Shown here piece after piece: positions 12,113 through 23,835 of a DNA stretch of 64,000 nt. Positions within the stretch are counted from its first letter, which is position 1; every line of letters begins with the position of its first letter. The notes beneath the pieces are model-generated. The model ran no database searches and was not told where the DNA came from. It saw only the letters and a list, made by a program, of their open reading frames with translations. The stretch spans positions 2,018,860 to 2,082,859 of the forward strand of contig WACJ01000402.1 in the NCBI GenBank assembly GCA_008973525.1. Reading direction: 5' to 3'. The DNA comes from Stenopsyche tienmushanensis. Lineage: Eukaryota > Arthropoda > Insecta > Trichoptera > Stenopsychidae. Position numbers and translations under genes: made by a program.

Positions 12113-14560
12113 GGTAAAATTTATGAATGAGTTTTCTTATGTCCCATGGTTTATGCACAATCTTTGCAAACACGAGAATTCTCGTGAAAATTCAATTTTT
12201 TTTGTCCAAATTCTCTTAATTCTTATCGCTATTTATTGCGTAAATATATCAATTGTTATATTATTATAACTTTTATAATAGCCATACGAAAGCTTGTATC
12301 GACCTACAAAACTTTCCTCGCATATTGTAGTCAAATTAGCATAAATATTGATATATTGTTGTCTATAGACACGCCTAAAGCATACTTTTGTGTAATGAAA
12401 TCGGATTAATATTCAGTACAGTTGTATTATTTCCTTCTTAATATCCATATTTAAGTCCATGATATATGTTCTGCAGGGTTTTTCAATAGGAATGCTCAAT
12501 TTTTAAATGTAAATGAAACAAAATTCGCCAAGGTGAAGTCGCAGAAAGGCAAAGTTCTTATGAACGACGAGAATTTGACTGCATCGGGTTTTCCCGTACA
12601 CTCTCACGCACAGCAGTGATGTTTTCAGCAGGCCTTGCGCATTGGTGACGCACGGGTTTTAGCTGATTATTTATCAAATCGAATGTTGCTTTAACAACAT
12701 TGCAGCTATAATCTAACATATTTTGAGCGTTCTTATTGAATAACTCTGTTTATTTAGACCATTTTTGCAGAATTCATGCGATTCAATTACTGTAAATTTT
12801 CAAAAGTCAATAAAAATATTTTTTAAACGGTGTATATTAACTTCAATATGTTAATATTTCACAGCAAAATCAGCGGTCTCTCGCCAAGAATGTAACCTTC
12901 AAGTTTTTAGCATCAGTATTAGCTTTCACCACATCCAATCTTCCCTGTACAAAGCGATCCTAATCAGGAATAATTCCGATAATTTACGATACTAATTAAA
13001 TTTAATTATTCGAACGTGAAATCGCACCGATCCATATATATTATTTATCTATTTATCGTGACAACGTTTCGACGGCCAAAACATGATCATCCCTTGAGCA
13101 AGCGAGGTCAGGTAAACACCAATAAATGCTAATTCCCCCCCTAATATATTTGATGAATTGATATTACTTCCCGGGGGGCAAATACACCGGTTATCGGATA
13201 TCCACTGGGTAAATAATCGCAGCATTGGGAAATGAATATAGCTCAATCTGGCTGTCATCTTGATCCGTCATGATCGGATAACGGGAAGCTGAGTGGACAT
13301 TGAGAAATTTGATCGGATGCCGAATAACATCGAATACTTTCGTCATTAATTTAAATTCATTCATCAAGCTAAAAGACATCATTACCAATGAAAAATCGTA
13401 TTTTATGTTGCAAAATGTATTAATCTAGGAACAATGTTGCAATATCGTGTTCGTTCGTCTTTTTACTTTTTATCCAATTCCATCATATTGCGAAGTCCTC
13501 GTCATAGACGACGCCGTCATAAAATGTCTTGATCTATTTCCAAGATCGAATCCCAATTTCATTCGATTTTATCAAGTCTTTCGAACGGAGAGGAGTTTTA
13601 AAATAGCTTTGTACATCCACTTCTATCGAATTTTTTTCGCAGCGCTGACTAAAAAATGCTGAAGTTGAGAGCATAAATTTACAAAAATTAATTGACACTC
13701 GACGTCATCGTCGGATTGCTATTTCAGCGCTTTTGTATGACATCCCAAAGTCGAATTTAAATGATATTTCGGGAACACTTGGGAGGCATTGAATAAATCG
13801 ATTGAACTACGAATCTTCGAGTTGATTAGTCAAAGAGTACATCTTCTGTTGAATTAAAATATCTGCATTCAGTATGAAGATCGTTATTCGAAATGCATCG
13901 TTCAAAGCGTAAAAGAGATGAATATTTGCAAATGCTCTCAATCATCAGGAAACATATAATTATGTTGTGTATAATTACTTAATTCCCGAGGCGGACATCT
14001 TGCCCGGAATCTTCTCTTGGAATGCTTCCAGATTCAGTGGATTAAAGGCGACCTGACATTTTATTTAGGCCATAATCGTTTGTATACAAAGCCTCCCGAC
14101 ATTTATTTTATCCTTCGCATATCCTGCAACACACCTAATCCAGCAAGCTACCCGCCCGCCCTCAATGCAGGTAACATCTGCTTTAAAGCCATTATTTCGT
14201 ATCGGATAACATATCCGCTTATTAATCCATTACTCAAGTGTGGAGGCTTTTCCCGTTTTCTCGAAGAAAATCGGTATTTGCCATCGTAAAACTCGGCAAA
14301 CGTGACTCGCATATTTTTTTTATTGTACCCATTAAACCTCCGACGTGTGTTTATTAAAATTTGATTACTTTTTTTCGAGATTTATATGGTTTTTAAACCA
14401 CCCTCTTTGGATTTTTTATCCTCGCATATTAATCATTTCGGCTTACAATATATTATATTTATGCGAATTAAATCCTATGTATGCTCTATATTATCCATCG
14501 ATTAATCGCTGTTTGTCTGTGGGAACGCAATTGATGTAAATGTGTTCATTTGATGAATTA
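12113..14560. other. Non-coding stretch
   Basis: No gene is recognised. A somewhat GC-richer segment at about 12480-12720 and another at 13050-13320 have no domain-bearing frame. Short frames of 60-90 codons (13049-13388 minus, 13447-13662, 14017-14289 and 14345-14539 plus) show no motifs. No window repeat is found. Confidence 0.5.
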
Positions 14561-14675
14561 TTAAATGCTGCATTACCGGCCACAAACGATCATGATGCAT
14601 AAGTGGCATCATGCGGTCGCTAATGATTGAACCCGTGATGGTACAACATATGTACCATCAGGCCCAAAGTGTTAA
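14561..14675. repeat. Family P: TTAA-flanked hairpin sequence (P1)
   Basis: TTAA lies at 14561-14564 and 14672-14675, with inward ends that both contain a GGCC-type block (ACCGGCCAC left; CAGGCCCAAAGTG right). Two perfect hairpins lie inside: CATGATGC against GCATCATG at about 14591-14613, and TGATGGTACA against TGTACCATCA at 14636-14660. A related sequence (GCATCATGCGGCCGC ... AAAGTGTTAATGT) is at 35184-35277. TTAA flanks are typical of piggyBac-type elements, so a piggyBac-like miniature element is possible. Two copies and a short length make this tentative. Confidence 0.4.
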
Positions 14676-16224
14676 TGTATCCGAATAAAATGAAATTTGT
14701 ATACCAGTATTCAAACGTATTTTATAACGACATTGTGCCCATATTGTGAATATCTTTTGTCGCGAATATGACGACATTGATATGTATTTTAATATGATAT
14801 GCATGTAAATATAACTGGATGCTCTGCTCTTTTGTCTGAAAATTTTTAGACAACATGATTTATGCGATTATTTTTATATAAGACAAAGAAGCGAAGCAAT
14901 TTATTATATTCCCAAAAAAAAATAATAGCCTCAATAAATTGGCTTCGTAATGTTACTCAAATCAGAATTGGCGAAATGCGATATTTTCTACTTCAATTAT
15001 ATATGAAATAGGATTTTTTTTGTGGTAATTCATCTCGGTCGTCTCCCATTTATGTCCAATTTTGACATTAATACTTTCCAATCGTGTCAAATATCATTAC
15101 TGCTTAATGAGATTCATTCGGAGTCGTTCTTCGTTGATTTACGGATTTCTAGGACGGGTTTTTGCGCCAGAAATGTGCAGAATTTTTTTTCATCGTCCAA
15201 TTGAATGCCTCGATAGAGACGACGAAAATAAAGTGTCCACCGTCTCATTCCTCGGCGAGGAGACCACCGATCGTGGAAAAATAAACGGAATAGTAATGAG
15301 TCATTTTGCTCTTCGGATCGCGAGGATTGATTGATGGCTCGCAGTAAAAAGGGGCATTAGTGTATTGTTTTTCATGAAATATTTCATAACGCTGAAATTT
15401 TATTATTCCTCCTTGCTTATTCTTTGCTTCTGCCATTTTTGTCCGTAATGCTAGCACCGGTAGTATTTTTTACGACTGAAACATTTATGATATCGTTTTG
15501 ACTACCACTACACAAGTCGTGCTCCTCTGGGCGTTACAAAATCATAGCTTCGAGTATTTTTATCACAACTTCCTTACATAGTGAATACATTTTTTCGCTA
15601 AATTCATCAAAAACGTATAAATCTATGACATTTTTTTAAAACACATACCATAATTGAGATGAAATTTTGGCTATGCACAGATACAATTTGCTCGACATTT
15701 TCTTCTGAAAATCTTTAACTTTAATTTAACTTTGAATAAAGTTTTGTTTTGAGATAAAAGCGCTATAGCATAAGTACTCTTAGTAGTTTTCTCATGAATA
15801 TTTATAGAGCGATACTCTCTACTTTAACTGCCTGTCCAGCGATAAACAAATTCGTCATGTTGTCTAGACCAATATTTTACCATCTGTATATTTTATTACA
15901 CATATATACCAGTGCTTGTCAACCGCATGAACGAATTTCATCCCCCGAGGAACACGTATCAAAAATACAATTACTATTACGCATGGCTTATATATATTAC
16001 ATAATTTCGAGACAATATACTTTAATGTTTATAATGAATTTCAATTCGACCCCATATGTTCAGAAATGCCATCATGTCTATGTATTTCAATCGCTGCGTG
16101 ACGTTGGGATGACAGAATAACTTTGGGTCGTAATCGTATCAACAATATCAACCAATTAATCATCGTTGCTAATATTTCAACTAAACTCTAAACTCAATCA
16201 ACTAAACATCTTAACACCCATGAG
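14676..16224. other. Non-coding AT-rich stretch
   Basis: Several overlapping frames of 60-108 codons on both strands (15022-15457, 15794-16120) have no domain and no splice pattern. No shared repeat is recognised. Confidence 0.5.
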
Positions 16225-16935
16225 TAAGGAATCCAATCATGAATCCCGGAACTAGTTAATGTAATCCCGAAAAAATCGGTATTGAAATTTTTATCTAACA
16301 GAAATCGTACAACTCACCAGCACGATGAAGGCTACTAAATCGAGACATTCCCACCGAAATCTTGACGCTTGGAAACAGTGGCGTAATTACTAATTGGCGA
16401 ACTTAGGCGACGCCCAGGGGCAGTAACTGTTTAATCTATATAGAGTACTTATATGTTTTTCAAATTGTTATAGTAACCTTTCCCTATCGGTGATGTATTT
16501 ACTACCCATCGACTCTAAAAATGGTAATATCGATATGAAATATAATAGATACGAAGTTCAGAATTTTTTTTACTCCTCCGTAATATAATTACGAATGACA
16601 TCAAAGTATTACAGTATATAAGCATTCATTTGCAGCGATGGAAATAAATAATTTGCCGGGAAATCGGGAATTTTGCGAGTTTTAGTCCGTACATTTTCAG
16701 CAGCAAGTTGCCTGGCTTCCAAAATCAGACCCAGACTAAATGACGAAACGCTCAATGCTTTAATGTTACTTTGGGCATATTTTCAAAATAATATTTGAAT
16801 TTTTTAGTATTTTATTTGATCTATTTTTGAATTGTATTTTTATCTTTTCCTAAATAGATAAAACTCCTTCACCTTCAAGTTATTTTTTATATTAAAAAAA
16901 TGGACTTATTAGTAATTTTTGGTCCCGTTGCTAAA
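16225..16935 (+). mobile_element. Family A hAT-type element, right end lost (A1)
   Basis: Left end TAAGGAATCCAATC is a variant of the family end TAGGGAATCC. The interior follows the family closely: the ATCTAACAGAAATCGTACA block, the CGGTGATGTATTTACTAC block at about 16490 and the TTGCAGCGATGGAAATAAATA block at about 16631. The right terminal repeat is missing; similarity fades near 16935 after the GGACTTATTAGTAATTTTTGG block. It belongs to the subfamily with the AGCAGCAAGTTGCCTGGCTTC segment. No transposase frame is present. Confidence 0.75.
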
Positions 16936-18543
16936 GTGTTATGTCGTTTTTATGGCAAATAATGGTTAATATGATTTAACTTGTTTTAAATAATCGGATA
17001 AGTAGGCTTTACGCAGGGATGTTATTTCCCCTAAGCTACACAATTTTATTGAACAGAGTCCGTAAGTGCAAAGTTCGCTCATACCATTATTATATTGAAT
17101 CTTGTTTTAGTAAAAATTAGTCCAAAACAATACAATACCCTTATTTTGATGTAAGATCTTGATATTTTGATTGAGTTGCATTCAGAAGTAATTATCATAC
17201 ATTTAACATAATTATTACATTGTCGCTCCGGGGTTGAAATTATAAATATCTCCACATGAGGGTTGGCTTATGCTCCTTCTTCGCACCCTCGCTTAACGGC
17301 ATAATTTACAGCCTAACACTCGTACAAAGACATCCACATTTTCCGAATGCCGCAGTCCCTGTAACATTAAACTTATCATTAATGCACATCATGCGAGAGC
17401 TGGTATTGGGTGTTGGCGAAAGTTTGGGAAGGACTGATGCATGTTCGTAACAGCTGGTCTGTTCCCATGCCATAAAACTTTATTCCTACATGCTTGCTGC
17501 GGATTTGGGAAAGGCTCACACATTCACACGCATTGACCAGGCCTGCCCTTCCTATATCCTGCTCTCCTATTCCTTTATTTCCGGCCGAGACACCGTGACG
17601 GAATCAATTCCATACATTTGCCACTGGGGTCACGGTTAAGTGGGTCCAAATCACCCACCGTACTCCATTTACACCCAGCCTTTGTCCAGCTACAAAAAAT
17701 GGATTAAACGCCCGGGGCGCGTGTTGGATGTGGGTGTGCATATATTATACAACTTTTTTGCTTTATTGTCGATTTAATTCAATCACCTATCTGTTGTCAT
17801 TCAAATTAAATAGATATTTCAGCTGCATTTCTTTGGAGGGACGTCGGTATAAAGTTGCAAGAGGAGCACTCTGCTTAATCCGTGACACGGAAAACGATTT
17901 TGCCGTTTTTTTTTGTTCTAAAATATATATTAAAAGTCGACGGCTAATGGTTGTTGCAGTAGCCAACATAAAAGTATATACACGAGCAGCTTAGCTTTGT
18001 TTTATATGAATAACATTCGGCTCTGGTATGAAATGCAGATAAATCCCCGAGGCAGATTTTGTTCCGTTCTGAGTAGCCCTGGATGCATTTTTTTTTTCAT
18101 CATCCATTTGGCTTGAGCTTTTTAATTAAAACAAAAATGTTTTAAAACTTCTCCTCATACGTCCATATGCGAATCAACAGAATTTATCTCACATATTTCC
18201 AACAATCACATTCAATATATTCAACGAATCATATAAATTTGCTTAATTATCCAATTATCATAGTGCAGCCGCGAACAGTCCACTGCAGTACTAGAGCCTA
18301 TTCAATATCTATTCATAGGAAGGGATTGCATTCATCCCGTCTGTATCATACATTCACATCCTCGGTTGTTCAATATTGAAGATAGCATACCTCTAAGTTT
18401 CATTTAGAACGCTCACCCAGCGGACCACCTGGGTGAACGTGTCGAAGGGCATTTTCACATTTTCGAAAAAGTTTTTTTCCTTTTTTAAATTTGAAATATT
18501 ATTAGATAAATATGTGCTTCCTAATCGGTTGAGCATTCTTGCC
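16936..18543. other. Non-coding stretch
   Basis: A moderately GC-rich island at about 17256-17700 has no recognisable coding content. A short hairpin at about 18416-18434 (CACCCAG against CTGGGTG) has a diverged relative at 22983-23000, next to the mariner relic, so it is a repeat fragment. Frames of 60-88 codons at 17728-17994 lie antisense to each other. Confidence 0.5.
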
Positions 18544-18601
18544 TAGGGGATCCAATCCCGAGCCAAAATTTCGATCCCGGGATTTCAGGATTGCATTAGA
18601 C

Positions 18602-19389
18602 CAGGGGCGGCTAACCCGCGGCTAATATTTAATTTGTATTGTTATATATTTCTTTACAATGTACGTTGAGCAGGCCCGCCACGGGCGCAACTGGACTTGG
18701 GGCGCAAAACACAGAACCAATGAACCAATACTGGTCGACTGACCGTTTTTATAATATATACTAAGTTATCTAATCCCTATTTTCTTCATTATCGCTCAAA
18801 TATTGGAACGACCCAGCCGGCATTAGTTCGCAATAAAATAAAGACAAAAATATTTTTGACCGTTTGTAAAATTTAAACAACGCATCTGATCAGTTTTCTT
18901 CGCACAAATTCGTTTTGTAATGAGAGTTCGTAATCACTTTCGTAATCGCGAGTATGGCATCCGATCGCAAAGTGCTCATTCGTCATGTCAGTGGTCCGAA
19001 AAGTGAACCGGTTGGACACACAGACCATATGGCCACTCCGTTCTCTTTCAGGACTTTTTGCGACATTTTCTATGATCGATACGATAGCGGATGATCCCTC
19101 AGTGGTCAACTTTTTTAAATTGGAGGGAGGTGGGGGGCGCAAGTAGATTACGGCTTGCTACGGGCGCTTCATACCCTCGTTACGGCTCTGACGTCGATAT
19201 TATCTATGTTTACATTTAAGAATAATAGTAAACCCAATTATAACAACTCATTATGTTTCAATTTTACTAAAAAAAATGTCTATAGTATATCTAAATTTTA
19301 TATGGTGATATATAATTTTACATGCGGCCCACGGAGTTATGATACATAGCCAAAGTGGCCCGCAAGATCATTTGGGTTGGCCACCCCTG
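18602..19389. mobile_element. hAT element nested in family A
   Basis: Terminal inverted repeats CAGGGGCGGCTAACCC (left) and GGGTTGGCCACCCCTG (right) match at all but two positions. The insert is flanked by a perfect 8-bp duplication CATTAGAC (18594-18601 and 19390-19397), the signature of hAT transposition. No transposase frame survives, so it is non-autonomous. It contains a second insertion, the family E element at 18671-19190. Confidence 0.85.
18671..19190. mobile_element. Family E hAT-like element, third level of the nest (E2)
   Basis: The left end starts CAGGCCCGCCACGGGCGCAAC. The right end, read inward, is CAGAGCCGTAACGAGGG and then GCGCCCGTAGC. The two ends are recognisably inverted but diverged. 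Flanking octamers ACGTTGAG and ACGTCGAT agree at six of eight places, compatible with an old 8-bp duplication. The core (about 18970-19040) is the same as in E1, E3 and E4. The 89-codon minus-strand frame at 18873-19142 crosses the core and is not a recognised protein. Confidence 0.6.
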
Positions 19390-20147
19390 CATTAGACCAT
19401 CCCGGGATCCCGGGACTTCTAATAGTTTAAGAAATTGAATTGATAAATTTGATCAAAAATTACTAATAAGCCCATTTGTTTAATATAAAAAATGACTTGA
19501 AGACCAAAGAATTTTATTTATTTAAGAAAAGATGAAAACACAATTCAAAAATAGATAAATTAAACACTAAAAAATTCAAATATTTTTTTTCTGGATCTGA
19601 TTTTGGAAGCCAGGCAACTTGCTGCTGAAAATGCATGTTCAGACCCCACACTCGCCGGATGTGATCCTTTCTGCTGAGACACGGACTAAAACTCGCAAAA
19701 TTCCCGATTTCCAGACAAATTATTTATTTCCGTCGCTGCAGATGAATACTTATATACTATAATACTTTGATGTGATTCGTAATTATATTACGGAGGAATA
19801 CAAAAATTCTGAAGCCCGTATCTATTGTATTTCATATTGATATTCCCATTTTTAGAGTTGAGGTGTAGTAAATACATCACCGGTAGGGAAAGGTTAATTT
19901 AACAATCTGAAAAACATATATGTACTGTCTATATATGTATATATAGATTAGATAGTTAAAGCCCCTAGGCATCGCCTTAGCTCGCCAATTAATAGTTACG
20001 CCATTGTTTCAAAGCGTCTAGATTTCGGCGGGAATGTCTCGATTTAATAGCCTTCATCGTGCTGGTGAGGTGTACGATTTTTGTTAGATAAAAATTTCAA
20101 TCCCGATTTTTTCGGGATTATGTTTACTAATCCCGGGATTAATGAGC

Positions 20148-22560
20148 ACCATGTATTACTTACGATATTCATAAATAATATACACCCTTATTACTACAAT
20201 ACTTTTGCATAATAATTTTTGAAGTGATACATCTATTTTATTATATATTACACAAACTTTTCCTGGGAGCAGGATGTTTCACTTATACCGCGCGTGACTC
20301 TCGCGTATTATTTTTATCAATACATTGATCTAAGCATGATAAATTGTCCTCAATTATATGATCAACACTAAAGTATATTTTTGTGCTAAGATCATAACAT
20401 ATGGCGTGAGGTCCATCCGATATATGGAGTCATAGTTTATGCCAGATCCCAATCGATTAGTCAGTTTGTTATTGCGGTCAATCATCACGAGAAATTTCGA
20501 GCGCTTATTCGCGAATCCTCGTCGCCATGCATGCATCTGTAACATGACCAATGGTTCTAAACCGAATTCTGAAAATATAATGGCAATTGACGATGCATTA
20601 TAATTGTTTCGGGTTGCATGAATTCGGCGGGCACAACTGTAACAAACCGTGTTCCGGGCGCATTGTTTTCTCAGGTGCGGTCCTTATTCGGGGCCATATT
20701 ACATTTATTGCTTTCATATTATACAAATGTAACGTAAACAACTACATTCGCCATATTCGATTCGACGGAATGCATTGTGGTGGTTTGCTATTATCGCACA
20801 AGCTATTTTGTTTGGCGGAGTCGAACAAATGTTTATGTTGGGTAGCGCCGTATTTGCTCGAAATGCTTGCGCATTTGATATGATACAGATTTTTATTATT
20901 AAATACGTATTAAAGCTAAATAATATATTTATCGTGATGGATTTTAACCAAGTGCATTCAATGCATTTTTATCGCATAATTGGTCGCCCTGAGGCATTTA
21001 TGCTTCAATGGCGACTAATAACTTACAAAATCGATTTCAAATCACATTATGTATTTAATATGATTCTCTTTGTTTTGTTATTTACTATTCGTTTCGTACT
21101 AAAATCGCATACGTTATCGTATAAATCTTTGTGGCCCTTTATGTAAAGGGCCGTAATCGTATTATCGATATTGCTACGATAAATAGTCGTATAACCAAAA
21201 TGTCTAATTTTATAGTCTCTACGTGCTGAATCGGATTTCCGAATTGATGACAATCGTCATGCTTTCCTTTTACGATAGTAAAATCGTCCAAATGGAATAA
21301 GAAGGGGGGGTCAAAGATAAGGAAAGCTCCTCGACTCCAACCCACTCCCCTCGTTTTGCGTCAGAAATACAAAGAAAATTCCTACTTCATATTCATCCTC
21401 CATATCATATGTCATCAAATGATGTGTGAAATCGTCATACACGAGCATACAACAACGATCATTATTTCAATATTCCATCACAGTCGATTTAATGACGCCC
21501 GTTGAGTTCATCATCATTTTTCAAAGCCCCATCCCGCACAATAACTTTGTATTTATTTTATGGGTTGTATCAAAAATTTATCGGCAATATTTGTTATTAT
21601 ATTTCTTTATTATTTGATGGCAGATCTTATTCCACGTTGGCTCGTAAAAAGGCGATCGTAAAAGCCTTTGTGTTACTTTCTTTAAGGAGCCATCATCAAT
21701 CAACAATTATGGCATAGAATAAACGTCAGTTTTCTTCATTATTTGTTTTATTTCCATATATATTAATGGAACGCCGTAATGACTCAAGTTAAAATATTAC
21801 CGAGGCTATTTAAAGAATTTTATATATAGCATGAACGCACGATGCATTGTATGCATGGCGTGCACATATTGCATCCTGATTGCAATACTGAACATTCCGA
21901 TCGTTTGAACTGCTGTGGAACTTTTTTGCAGCTCCGGGACTCCAAATATATATTTTTTTTTCAACCAAAGCTGCATGACCTTTCTTGTCCAGTATACCTG
22001 CATCCATCCTTATAAAGATCCTTCAGTTTATTTTATCGCCTGCGAGATAAATTCTTTTGGGTTATTCCCATGGAAAATTTTCCGTCCTATCAAATAAACC
22101 TCCTATAACATTTTCTTCAAACATCCATGATAAATAATATACATCCATGTTTAAAACGTATACATTTTATTCTTATTAATTCTAATAATTATGTTTGTTT
22201 TTGTTGCAGGTGAGTCTATATTCAAATATACATAAACACACTTGTTCAAATCGTAAGTAATAATATTAAGATTTTTATTGAAATTTGCATAATATTTGCA
22301 GATGATTTTCCTCTTGATATTTGAGGCTTTAAAAGTAAAAATAACTTAATCATTCGAAGCAATTTTTAAAAAATATCTTAGAAATATTTTTGCGCGATTA
22401 CTTAAACTATCCCATTATCATGCTTATTTGTGTTGAAGCTCATAGTGATTTTATTGAGGAGAATTTCATTTGTATCTCAAAGAATCGAGAAATATTGTTC
22501 ATATTATTAATCAATCGTCATAAAATAGAAAATATTTTTTGTTTGATCTGTGCTGATTCA
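20148..22560. other. Non-coding stretch
   Basis: Contains a short family F motif (about 20229-20255, CTATTTTATTATATATTACAC) without the rest of that family. Frames at 20587-20883 and 20775-21146 (98 and 123 codons) overlap in different frames, are rich in Phe/Ile/Leu and show no domain. A CpG-containing island lies at about 20560-20880. No gene can be supported. Confidence 0.5.
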
Positions 22561-22870
22561 ATTTGCCAGATTAACAGTGACATTTTCCTATCTCCCTTCG
22601 GACGCAATGTGTCTAATTAACGGTTCTGTCTTCCTGCGAACACATTGCATTTAGAATAACGACATATATCTCTTACTCGTATCGGTTCGATCATTTGTAG
22701 TTATCTAGCCACGGAGACGAATTGCCGTTCGATCAGCCTAAAACTGTTCTCCCTTGTTGAAGATAGTGATGAGCCTTTGACACAGTCTCCACCGACTACT
22801 GTAATCAGCTGTTCCACACACCCTTTTATGGGTGCGCAGCACAGAGTGATCTGCGTACCCAACTTATATT
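22561..22870. mobile_element. Rearranged repeat family C copy (C2)
   Basis: The first part (22561-22665) matches the 7080-7180 hairpin module of C1 in plus orientation, with GCAATGTG and CACATTGC arms. The second part (about 22670-22870) matches the 6600-6840 module of C1 in reverse orientation. The two modules are therefore head-to-head here but head-to-tail in C1, implying either separate elements or an inversion. No protein domain was read. Confidence 0.5.
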
Positions 22871-23014
22871 AGCTCGCCTACCCCAACTGCGTTTGATGAA
22901 CAAACCGACGAGGCTATTTTCGTGCACCTCTAATCCACATTATTACCCCAGGGATTCAACTGTTGCTGTTGTTTAGAATATTCACCCAGTGGGTTACCTG
23001 GATTAACATATCGT

Positions 23015-23835
23015 TGTCCCATAAGTTTCTTTCGCAAATGAACACAGGTCTAATCATAGCCATGATTGAAAAAAACTCGCAATATACTGTTCGCAAAATA
23101 GCTAACGAGTTCATCCGTCCATAATTATCTGACAAAATAGGGCTACATCAATCGTTCAGATGTGTGGCTTCTTCATGAACTGACTGACTCAAATAAACTT
23201 CAGCGTATTTCAACATGCGATCTTCTTCTCCAACGGCATAATAGCCAAGTTTTTTGAAGAGATTTGTCACTGGAGATGAAAGTTGGATACTCTATGAGAA
23301 TATCCAACGTAAACGATCTTGTACCAAGGGTACAGAAGCTTTAACTGTAGCTAAACCTGTCCTACATCCAAAAAAAGTGTTGCTATGCATTTGGTGGGAC
23401 TGGAAGGGGGTAGTTTATTATGAGCTACTTCAGCAAGATAAAACGATCAATTCAACAAAATATTGTTTCCAACTAGACAATCTAAAGGATGCAATTGTCA
23501 GAAAATTGCCATTATCATTTGACTGGGATGTTTTACCTCATCCTCCTTACTCTCCGGACATTGCCCCTTCAGATTATTATTTATTTCTTTAATTGAAAAA
23601 TTCTTTTCGTGGTAAAAATTTTAATTCAAAAAATGATATAAAAATGTACATTGATCAATATTTTGCCAACAAACCTGAGAAATTTTGGCAAGAAGGCATC
23701 ATGAGGCTTCCGGAGAGATGGAGAAAGGTAATAGAACAGAATGGATCATATATTATTCAATAAATCTTGATGTAATACAAATTATTGTTTATTTTTTTCT
23801 TAATATGAAAACGAAAGAAACTTATGGGACACCCT
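23015..23835 (+). mobile_element. Mariner-like element, internally deleted
   Basis: Ends are inverted: TGTCCCATAAGTTTCTTTCG at 23015-23034 and its complement at about 23812-23831, followed by CACCCTAATATA. Between them is a mariner transposase reading frame in plus orientation (see the pseudogene entry). At about 820 bp it is well short of the usual 1.3 kb for mariners, matching the deletions seen in the protein. The left terminal nucleotides have decayed more than the right. Confidence 0.85.
23062..23763 (+). pseudogene. Mariner transposase pseudogene
   Basis: Mariner transposases cut and paste their own element through a D,D34D catalytic triad. Here the helix-turn-helix part is readable (NSQYTVRKIANEF at about 23069-23110), then a SDVWLLHELTDSNKLQR segment, then the first catalytic Asp in VTGDESW (about 23263-23283). 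The block that should carry the second Asp (HDNARPH-like) is deleted between KLPLSF and DWDVLPHPPYSPD, while the third Asp in APSDYYLF is kept. A one-base loss in the T-run at 23250-23255 breaks the frame before LKRFVTGDE, and another break sits near 23145. A stop (TAA where Gln is likely) lies at about 23590-23592. After it the C-terminal 57 or so codons read clean to TAA at 23761-23763. It cannot be active. Confidence 0.85.

Larger units (their letters stand above)
18544..20147 (-). mobile_element. Family A element split by a nested hAT insertion (A2)
   Basis: Left end TAGGGGATCCAATCCCG (18544) matches the family terminus. The element runs in the opposite orientation to A1. It is interrupted after CATTAGAC at 18601 by a 788-bp insert and resumes at 19398 with CATCCCGGGATCCCGGG, exactly where the uninterrupted copy at 31084 continues. 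The remainder runs to about 20147, where the right end is degraded. Host sequence of A2 without the insert and duplication is about 810 bp, near the full family length. Confidence 0.8.
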
